In this document: positions 26,136 to 30,693 of the stretch, in pieces | Layout: every line of letters starts with the position of its first letter | How positions within the stretch are numbered: position 1 is the first letter of the stretch | From: Oligoflexia bacterium | GTDB taxonomy: Bacteria > Bdellovibrionota > UBA1018 > CAIMNF01 | Assembly: GCA_903842755.1 (NCBI GenBank) | Contig: CAIMNF010000509.1 | Coordinates: forward strand, 1-31,197 | Length of the DNA stretch: 31,197 nucleotides | Reading direction: 5' to 3' | Notes under the pieces: model-generated | The model's database searches: none | What the model was told of the DNA's origin: nothing | Seen by the model: only the letters and a program-made list of their open reading frames with translations | Translations under genes and position numbers: made by a program

Positions 26136-26273
26136 GTTTTTAGTGTAAGTTCAATTTTTTGTGAGGGCAAGGTCGCTTTGAAATACGGGTCACTTTAAGG
26201 AGCAAAGGCAATTTTGAATTTTTTTCTTTTTCCGCAATGTAGGGTAGGTACCGTTAGCGGAGAACGATGTCGT

Positions 26274-26615
26274 CTAGTTTTTGTCGGATGTACCTGACGC
26301 ATCATCTTTGCAGCGAATGATAAAATCTTTATCTGTATGGGAAGAACTAGTTCCGCCCCCAATTCCATTTTTTGAAAACCCCATACCCTCACTGCCAATC
26401 CCTGTAACTTCCTTATCCACCACCGAGTAACCATAAGGACAAGCTTCAGATGCAGCTTTATAGCATTTTACCATTGAACCACGGCACTGGAGTGCAATTG
26501 CGAGTTTGCCATCGGACCATGTAATCTCATCTGATTTGGGTTTACAGCTTGAGCATCCGGCGAGATGCATCAAGACTAAAAATAGAGTCGCGTTTTTTAA
26601 CGGTATTACTTTCAT
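26274..26615 (-). CDS. Small lipoprotein, unknown function
   Basis: 113 residues from the ATG at 26615. The frame is open further upstream, but only this start puts a signal peptide (MKVIPLKNATLFLVLMHLAG) directly before a lipobox Cys (LAGC). The mature part has Cys in SSCKP, LQCRG, VKCYKAA, EACPYGY and IRCKD. The A-x-x-C-P-x-G-Y pattern recurs in small cell-envelope lipoproteins of unknown role. A Gly/Ser-rich stretch precedes the tail FIIRCKDD. It is the last recognisable chromosomal-type gene before the accessory region. Confidence 0.6.
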   Translation of the reverse strand: MKVIPLKNATLFLVLMHLAGCSSCKPKSDEITWSDGKLAIALQCRGSMVKCYKAASEACPYGYSVVDKEVTGIGSEGMGFSKNGIGGGTSSSHTDKDFIIRCKDDASGTSDKN

Positions 26616-26912
26616 TGCTGATTTTGCGCTTTCGATAAAATTAAATTGATTATAAATAATATTTTCATAAAAACTTCTGATAGGCGAGGGATATGTTTTT
26701 ACGAAACTAAAAATATGGGCTCTGTGATGGGTTGGAGACCCTAAAATCAAATTAGGATGCGCGACTTCGACAAGTTATTGAAAGTAGATCTGCGCTAATT
26801 AGATTGGTCAAAGTTAGTTTAAGCATGGATATCAAACTTAGAAAAATAGAGCATTTTGGCTCAAAAAAAGGTGGTAATATCGTTTGATCTTTTTTAAAAA
26901 ACTCTGGGGGAA
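26616..26912. other. A/T-rich intergenic region, no gene seen
   Basis: About 300 bases between the lipoprotein start and the transposase remnant. It is A/T-rich with no convincing coding frame. A weak GAGC/GCTC hairpin near 26850-26863 is followed on the - strand by TATTTTT and could end transcripts from the transposase remnant. I see nothing else here. Confidence 0.4.
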
Positions 26913-27107
26913 TTAACGAATCGAGTGTAAAACCGGGTCCTCAATTTCAAAGCCTTGCCTGATCCAATAGAGTGCCGTAGTCCTTGGAATCTTCAAATGA
27001 GGAAAAAAATCTGCTCGCCCGGTCCTAGCGATCAAGGCCTTAATCTTCGGATCAAAGGACGAATAATTTGGACTCCGTCTCCTATTTTTGTCCTCCTCGA
27101 ATGTATT
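26913..27107 (-). pseudogene. Transposase/integrase N-terminal helix-turn-helix remnant
   Basis: An open frame of about 64 codons without a usable start. It contains FDPKIKALIARTGRADFFPHL and IPRTTALYWIRQGFE, then ends at a TAA. A charged RRR start, an ALIARTG helix and an I-P-R-T-T-A-x-x-W recognition-type helix resemble the DNA-binding head of DDE transposases of the IS3/IS481 (rve) type. No catalytic domain follows in any frame, so only the head survives. The 27084-27128 hairpin overlaps its 5' end. Family assignment is tentative. Confidence 0.4.
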
Positions 27108-27128
27108 CTATTAGAGGAGGACAAAAAT
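27084..27128. repeat. Perfect 15-bp inverted repeat with 15-base loop
   Basis: Arms at 27084-27098 and 27114-27128 are exactly complementary (ATTTTTGTCCTCCTC and its complement). The loop 27099-27113 is nearly palindromic itself (GAATGTATTC). On the - strand the arm contains GAGGAGG, so the hairpin could hide a ribosome site before the transposase remnant. No U tract follows on either side, so it is not a standard terminator. Confidence 0.7.
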
Positions 27129-27141
27129 TCGACAACTGAAG

Positions 27142-27155
27142 GGTCGACTTTTTCG
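27142..27155 (+). repeat. Shared 14-bp motif near tRNA fragment (pair of 28473-28486)
   Basis: GGTCGACTTTTTCG here recurs exactly on the - strand at 28473-28486. After a three-base gap the match continues for eight more bases (ATAATAGC). It lies about 100 bases before the tRNA 3' fragment. Candidate arm-type integrase-binding site; inference only. Confidence 0.45.
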
Positions 27156-27253
27156 GTAATAATAGCGGCAATAATGGTTCGAGATTGCAAATGGTTGCGG
27201 CTGATCTCTATCTATGGTAAATGCGGTTGCAATGGAGGGTAACCGGCTAGTAC

Positions 27254-27279
27254 GGGTTCGAATCCCTCCCTCTCAGCCA
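27254..27279 (+). other. tRNA 3'-end fragment with CCA (attachment-site remnant)
   Basis: The 26 bases run from the T-loop (GGG-TTCGAAT-CCC) through an acceptor 3' strand CCTCTCA, discriminator G and encoded CCA. The T-stem pairs for only three bases on the 5' side, and no TGAGAGG-like 5' acceptor strand or D/anticodon arm is found in the preceding 100 bases. So this is not a whole tRNA. G73 fits tRNA-Ser, but identity is uncertain. Such fragments mark the far end of an element integrated in a tRNA gene. With this polarity the element would lie to the left. Confidence 0.6.
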
Positions 27280-27298
27280 GGAGAGAAAGGTTAAGTGT

Positions 27299-27667
27299 AT
27301 GATAAAAGCTACTTTGCTTATTAGGCTATGTATTGCAGCATTTTTTTCTTGTCTTCTGATTCAAAGCATTGGTCAAGCTTGGTTCGCTAACTGTACATTT
27401 TGGGGCCGAAACATAGGATGGCAAACTGAAATTTCAATTTGGAATCTTGGAATGGCTTTAGTTCTTCTTCCTATAAGTCGTAGTGAAGAATTCTCAAGAA
27501 AAGTACTGCCTGGCTTGATGGTCTTATCTTTATCTTTTGGAATAAATCATATCTTAGCGTTCAGTAGTGCCGGTCATTTTATGTTAGGTAACTTAATGGG
27601 GTTCGCCAGCAATTTTTTGATGGTTGCTCTTGGAGTAATTGCACTTTCGAACGGAAAAAAGTTTTAA
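27299..27667 (+). CDS. Small membrane protein, four predicted helices
   Basis: 122 residues. Four hydrophobic segments can be seen: about 6-26 (LIRLCIAAFFSCLLIQSIGQ), 46-60 (IWNLGMALVLLP), 70-90 (VLPGLMVLSLSFGINHILAF) and 97-117 (NLMGFASNFLMVALGVIAL). I recognise no catalytic motif or family. The start has a good ribosome site (GAGAAAGG, eight bases before the ATG), and the gene begins only 19 bases after the tRNA fragment. If the polarity argument holds, it was originally the first gene downstream of that tRNA. An inner-membrane location is expected. Confidence 0.6.
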   Translation: MIKATLLIRLCIAAFFSCLLIQSIGQAWFANCTFWGRNIGWQTEISIWNLGMALVLLPISRSEEFSRKVLPGLMVLSLSFGINHILAFSSAGHFMLGNLMGFASNFLMVALGVIALSNGKKF

Positions 27668-27933
27668 TTGAAAAAACAATTAAACTCAAACTCGCTGCTA
27701 TTAAAGCGCGTCTCATGATGTGACTTCAATTCGCTCTTGCGTTTGGTATTTTAGTTGGTTTTGCCAACAAAGCCGCTTTTGGCGTTTCCGAAAATCTATA
27801 CAAAACCGTCGGGGCCATTTTCTTTATTCCTGCAGCAGCACTTTTTATCCGATCATTGTTCGCACTTGGTGAATCTCTGACACCCGATCCAGTTCGAAAG
27901 GCGAACGCTATATGGAATTTAGAATCTAGGTAA
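27667..27933 (+). pseudogene. Two-helix membrane protein gene with in-frame TGA
   Basis: One frame reads IEKTIKLKLAAIKARLMM, then TGA at 27721-27723, then about 69 residues with two clear membrane segments (LQFALAFGILVGFANKAAFG; TVGAIFFIPAAALFIRSLFAL) and a polar tail ending NAIWNLESR. Sense-like composition on both sides of the TGA suggests a once-continuous gene, perhaps with Trp at the stop. No ATG or ribosome site precedes the second part, and the start of the first is unclear. A short unrelated antisense frame covers the same bases and looks like a shadow. The family is not recognised. Confidence 0.4.
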
Positions 27934-27940
27934 GGCAAAG

Positions 27941-28165
27941 CTAAACTGATTTGACTTGCTTTATTTTTAACTTTTTACAAAACTGATCAGGCGTCATCAT
28001 TTCAATGCCCGAAACCTTCTTGTGCTTCAAAAGCCCCTTATCCTCGCTCATGATGGCAAGAAACTGTCCTGTGATCCAAGCCTGAATGATCTTTTGCGGT
28101 GTCCCACCAGCAACGAGTGCACTGACTACAACGTTCGTATCAACGACTGCTCTTTTTAAGCTCAC
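27941..28165 (-). pseudogene. PIN-domain (VapC-like) toxin with internal deletion
   Basis: About 74 residues from a GTG at 28165 (an ATG at 28195 is also in frame). The N-terminal PIN strand AVVDTNVVVSAL with the catalytic Asp and AGGTPQKIIQAWITGQFLAIMS is intact. It jumps directly to EDKGLLKHKKVSGIEMMTPDQFCKKL, which is the C-terminal end of the same fold. PIN_3-type toxins are about 135-140 residues, so roughly 65 central residues, including the middle acidic metal ligands, are missing. The join lies near 28045. RNase activity is unlikely. The start overlaps the antitoxin gene, as in functional pairs. Confidence 0.6.
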
Positions 28166-28394
28166 GCCTGACGTTCTTTTGAATCTTGAGTGCATTACCC
28201 ATCGCAGCTTTTGCGGTCAGACCGGCTTTCTTGGCATCTGATTTAACTTCAGCTAAAATAGAGAGCGCATCTTTTTGTTCATGCGAAAAAGTCTGACACA
28301 TTTCCTGAACTCCACGCCGAATCAACTCAGCCATTGAAACGCTTTGGATAAAAGGGGCCGGTGGGAGTTGAGCCCACGTCCAAAAATGGTCCAT
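28140..28394 (-). pseudogene. RHH antitoxin fragment fused to tmRNA 3' sequence
   Basis: 84 codons in one frame. Residues from about 18 (SVSMAELIRRGVQEM) are the second half of a ribbon-helix-helix antitoxin, followed by a helical tail. The first 14 residues (MDHFWTWAQLPPAP) are simply the translation of the ssrA 3' end at 28354-28394. The normal N-terminal DNA-binding strand of the RHH fold is absent. The gene therefore lost its 5' part when it was joined to tmRNA sequence. It overlaps the start of the damaged PIN gene, the usual antitoxin-toxin order. It is unlikely to bind its operator; whether it is translated is unknown. Confidence 0.55.
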
Positions 28395-28422
28395 CGCTAA
28401 ATTCTACATGCTTAGTAATCCA
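28354..28422 (-). ncRNA. ssrA: tmRNA 3'-end fragment (attachment-site remnant)
   Basis: Reading the - strand, ACTAAGCATGTAGA is followed by GGACGTGGG, the T-loop CTCAACT, CCCAC and acceptor strand CGGCCCC. This order matches the conserved 3' domain of tmRNA (in E. coli: ACTAAGCATGTAG, then GGACGCGGG-TTCAACT-CCCGC). Upstream sequence is A/T-rich and lacks a tag frame, pseudoknots and a GGGG-type 5' end, so only about 69 bases of ssrA are here. The CCA is absent; homology stops at the acceptor stem and antitoxin sequence begins. The 3' end of ssrA is a well-known integrase target, and an integrase lies 400 bases away. Confidence 0.7.
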
Positions 28423-28472
28423 TCCATTCAAAATACGTAAAAAGTTCAAGAGGATCAATGCAATGCTATTAT

Positions 28473-28486
28473 CGAAAAAGTCGACC
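28473..28486 (-). repeat. Shared 14-bp motif near ssrA fragment (pair of 27142-27155)
   Basis: On the - strand GGTCGACTTTTTCG followed directly by ATAATAGC; the + strand copy at 27142 has three extra bases before ATAATAGC. It lies 51 bases from the ssrA-derived sequence. Flanking AAGAGG and CCTCTT can pair around it. Confidence 0.45.
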
Positions 28487-28579
28487 TCTTAAATGTCGAA
28501 TTTTCGAAAAGCTCAGATTGTTTCTGATCGCAGTTTTTTATTAATGAAAGATATCGTTGAAAAAAATAATGGCTGCAAC

Positions 28580-28600
28580 TTTTACGATGGGATCGTAAAA
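28580..28600. repeat. 9-bp palindrome with 3-base loop
   Basis: TTTTACGAT (28580-28588) and ATCGTAAAA (28592-28600) are exact complements around GGG. It lies one base before the 129-bp inverted-repeat element, so the two may form one structured unit. No U tract follows. Confidence 0.6.
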
Positions 28601-28601
28601 G

Positions 28602-28730
28602 CGCCAAACTTCCACATTTCCTTTTTCGCTAAGTCGCACAAGCCGATCCGAGTAAGGTGTAGCGGTAGCTACTCCGCACGAGGTGAGGCGCAGTAAGACG
28701 ACGCGAAAAAGGAAATGTGGAAGTTTGGCG
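28602..28730. repeat. 129-bp element with perfect 28-bp inverted arms
   Basis: Arms 28602-28629 and 28703-28730 are exactly complementary over 28 bases. The arm begins CGCCAAACTTCCACATTTCC and ends TTTTTCGC. The 73-base centre (28630-28702) is more G/C-rich than its surroundings and has small stems of its own. There is no clear target-site duplication. It could be a miniature transposable element, or a cruciform or long-hairpin site used by the element. Confidence 0.75.
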
Positions 28731-28772
28731 GTATCGACCAGAATCAAGTAATTTCGCTACTTTAACCCCCGT

Positions 28773-28793
28773 CTTGTCCTATTATAGGACAAG
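28773..28793. repeat. 21-bp near-perfect palindrome beyond the integrase stop
   Basis: CTTGTCCTAT and ATAGGACAAG are exact complements around one T. It starts 24 bases after the integrase stop. With no U tract it is not a standard terminator; a binding site for a dimeric protein or recombination directionality factor is possible. The TTGTCCT core also occurs in the 27084 hairpin arm. Confidence 0.6.
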
Positions 28794-28817
28794 CTCGTGC
28801 GTTATTACAATAATTTT

Positions 28818-30032
28818 CTAGTCCCCCTTCTTAATTTTAAAGTCGATCATATTTACAATTTTTTCCATCACAGCAGAATCAGTAGGGATAAAACGAAGCG
28901 CTTCTGTTGCTCCGGCTTCTTCGATCCCTGCCATTCGAATATATCTTTGCATGGTTTTCATGTCTTTCCATCCAGCAATTTTCATTACTACTGTTGCAGG
29001 AATTCCCGCAGATATCAATTGCGTAGCGAAGCACGCCCGCAATGTATGAAAACGAATTGATGGAAGTTGATTTGATACGCAAAAGCCCCTTAAGAGCGCT
29101 GCTTGATTGCCCGATACCCACTCAGTGAAGTGGGGAAGTAAATAATCATCCGTATTTAAAGATTCAATTTTAAGTTCGTAAGTAAAAAACCAATATAATT
29201 CACTCGAAATGGGCACTGTCCGCCAGTATCCCGCCTTAGTGGGTCCAACACGTTTCAGACGTGAGTTCCAGTTTCTTCTGACTCTGATAAAGCCATAGCG
29301 TCGATTGTGGAAGGGGAGTTCATCTTGTTTCTTTGCATCATCTAAAGAAATCATTTCAACATCACCGCGCTTGAGTTCCAGCAACTCCCCGCTTCTACAA
29401 CCCGTGAAAACTGCGACGACCCAAATTGGGTACCAAGGATTTTCCTGTTCTTTCGCTTTCCGAAGGAGTGTGCGAATTTCTTCCAAATTTAATATTTCAG
29501 GTATTTTTTCAACCTTGTCACTTTCAAGCTCTACGCCCCGGACAGGGGTATCCAAAACTCCTTGAATGATTCTTTCCTCAATTCCCCAGTTGTAAATTAA
29601 ATTGATCACGCTTTTAAGGTTTTTAACGAATTGATGTCCTTTTCCTTCAAGTTTTGCCTTCGTGAGAATATCTCGACCATCCCCACGGTTGATTTCTGAA
29701 GCGGGTCTATCTAACCACGGAGCAGTGTATCTTTGCGCTCTTGCAGCATAGTCATTAATGGTAGTTCCTGAATAATGTCCAGCTGAGTAAAGTTCCTGAT
29801 GCCGTTGCCAGCGATTAATCACGTCTTTCCATTTAATGCCCGTTGATTCAAGAAGAAGTAGTTTTTCGCTAAGGTTACGAAAAAGCTTCTTTTCCTCGCT
29901 AATGGCAGCTTTTTCAGATTCAATTCCATTAATCCGTTTTTGTACACGAATAGAGCGGTCTTTTCGACTTCGTAGATCAACATAAACCTGCCAGAAGGTT
30001 TTGCCGTCTTTTTCGTACTTTGAAATTGCCAT
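28818..30032 (-). CDS. int: Tyrosine recombinase (site-specific integrase)
   Basis: 404 residues. The N-terminal part (about 1-60) resembles an arm-binding domain. Residues 65-165 are the core-binding SAM-like domain (WKDVINRWQRHQ, RYTAPWLDRPASEINRGD). The catalytic domain has Arg213 (TGCRSGELLEL), Lys266 (TKAGYWRTVP), H329-T-L-R332, Trp355 (GWKD) and the nucleophile Tyr364 (MQRYIRM). All six catalytic positions are filled, so it should be active. The ribosome site GAGGAG precedes the ATG, and the excisionase-like gene ends 12 bases upstream. Its stop lies about 400 bases from the ssrA 3' fragment, the position expected for an integrase next to its attachment site. Confidence 0.93.
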   Translation of the reverse strand: MAISKYEKDGKTFWQVYVDLRSRKDRSIRVQKRINGIESEKAAISEEKKLFRNLSEKLLLLESTGIKWKDVINRWQRHQELYSAGHYSGTTINDYAARAQRYTAPWLDRPASEINRGDGRDILTKAKLEGKGHQFVKNLKSVINLIYNWGIEERIIQGVLDTPVRGVELESDKVEKIPEILNLEEIRTLLRKAKEQENPWYPIWVVAVFTGCRSGELLELKRGDVEMISLDDAKKQDELPFHNRRYGFIRVRRNWNSRLKRVGPTKAGYWRTVPISSELYWFFTYELKIESLNTDDYLLPHFTEWVSGNQAALLRGFCVSNQLPSIRFHTLRACFATQLISAGIPATVVMKIAGWKDMKTMQRYIRMAGIEEAGATEALRFIPTDSAVMEKIVNMIDFKIKKGD

Positions 30033-30044
30033 GAATTCTCCTCG

Positions 30045-30272
30045 TTAAAATAATGAGGATTCAAGAAGTCTATCGAGTTCGATTCTGCGAAAGTAAAGTC
30101 GCCTATGAAACTTTCTAGGCCGAATATAACCCCTAAAAACCATGATTCTTAGGGCATTTACTGTCTTTCGTAGATATTTTGCAGCATCTTTTGAATCAAA
30201 CCATGTCATTTTATCAAAGTTTTCATCAAAAATTTCCTGATCAGTCGCAAGTTCCATTGTACTCATTTTCAA
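30045..30272 (-). CDS. Excisionase-like helix-turn-helix protein
   Basis: 75 residues. After a short acidic lead, WFDSKDAAKYLRKTVNALRIMVFRGYIRP and RRLYFRRIELDRLLES fit the MerR/excisionase-type HTH_17 fold: a two-helix head (x-x-x-DAAKYL), a recognition helix, a wing ending in Arg-rich RRLYFRR, and a final helix. Such proteins direct integrase towards excision or control its expression. It is read just before the integrase gene with 12 bases between them, so they share an mRNA. ATG codons at residues 1 and 3 are both possible. Confidence 0.7.
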   Translation of the reverse strand: MKMSTMELATDQEIFDENFDKMTWFDSKDAAKYLRKTVNALRIMVFRGYIRPRKFHRRLYFRRIELDRLLESSLF

Positions 30273-30297
30273 ATCCTTTCAAAGTAATTTCTTAAAC

Positions 30298-30645
30298 TTA
30301 GGCTTTTCCAGATTGACCACTTGCCAGAAGCAGCCCGATGAACTCATCTTTAGAGATTTTTCCATGTTTCGAGCAGTACTCTTTGTACTTAAGTTCCATG
30401 CGGTCACGATTTGACAGGGATTGCTCTTTTAGTTGTTCAAGTAGCTCTGGTTTGATAAGCGAAATTGCCAATTGAACATAGTCATCAACGGTAAGCTTTC
30501 TTCCAAAATCCTTTTTATTGAGTTGCGCAAGATCGGTAAGGATCTTCTTTTTGGTTTCTCGGCGTACTCTGACATTATCAGTTCTCACCAGCTTAGCTTT
30601 TTTTGCCGATGAGGTTAGGGTATTGTTTTGTGTTTCGGTGCTCAT
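30298..30645 (-). CDS. Putative DNA-binding accessory protein of the element
   Basis: 115 residues, basic N-terminal half and helical throughout. The stretch KLVRTDNVRVRRETKKKILTDL followed by KKDFGRKLTVDDYVQLAISLI has the strand-helix-helix look of ribbon-helix-helix proteins found beside relaxase genes of mobilisable elements. This is resemblance only. TGGAGG precedes the ATG at a good distance. An 8-bp inverted repeat lies 18-40 bases upstream and could be its operator. It sits between the partial gene and the excisionase-like gene, all on one strand. Confidence 0.5.
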   Translation of the reverse strand: MSTETQNNTLTSSAKKAKLVRTDNVRVRRETKKKILTDLAQLNKKDFGRKLTVDDYVQLAISLIKPELLEQLKEQSLSNRDRMELKYKEYCSKHGKISKDEFIGLLLASGQSGKA

Positions 30646-30662
30646 TTATGCCTCCAGTAGTT

Positions 30663-30685
30663 TTACCTCGAATTTACCGAGGTAA
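30663..30685. promoter_or_regulatory. Candidate operator: 8-bp inverted repeat
   Basis: TTACCTCG (30663-30670) and CGAGGTAA (30678-30685) are exact complements with a seven-base spacer. It lies between the partial upstream gene and the start of the putative DNA-binding protein, so autoregulation is a reasonable guess. Confidence 0.4.
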
Positions 30686-30693
30686 GTTGTTTG

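Larger units (their letters stand above)
28423..28817. other. Hairpin-rich noncoding region between att fragment and integrase
   Basis: About 395 bases with no supported gene. It holds the 28473-28486 shared motif, a 9-bp palindrome, a 129-bp inverted-repeat element and a 21-bp palindrome, each listed separately. This is where integrase arm sites and regulatory RNA or protein sites would be expected. Confidence 0.5.

Noticed and set aside
26905..27279. A complete tmRNA on the + strand ending in the CCA at 27279
   Set aside because: A GGGGG start lies at a suitable distance, but the acceptor strands do not pair, there is no alanine-rich tag frame ending in a stop, and the interior codes for a transposase fragment on the other strand.
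27190..27279. A complete class II tRNA with long variable arm
   Set aside because: No 5' acceptor strand complementary to CCTCTCA and no D or anticodon arm could be folded; the T-stem also loses two pairs.
27721..27723. Selenocysteine codon
   Set aside because: No SECIS-like hairpin directly follows the TGA and the flanking residues are hydrophobic, not redox-type; a nonsense mutation is simpler.
27726..27938. A 70-codon - strand gene
   Set aside because: It is antisense to a frame with two clear membrane helices and has no features of its own.
28493..28696. A 67-codon + strand gene between the ssrA fragment and the integrase
   Set aside because: Its first 35 residues look protein-like, but there is no ribosome site and the frame runs through the palindromes and the 28-bp arm, so it is better seen as chance or a disrupted remnant.
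28602..28730. Integron attC recombination site
   Set aside because: The size and large palindrome fit, but the ends lack the RYYYAAC/GTTRRRY signatures, the arms are perfect where attC arms are imperfect, and no integron integrase is present.
28354..28770. A complete ssrA gene interrupted by the inverted-repeat element
   Set aside because: A GGGGG and a TGATTCTGG-like stretch occur near 28735-28770, but the conserved GG-TTCGAC, tag frame and pseudoknots are absent and the DNA between is A/T-rich.
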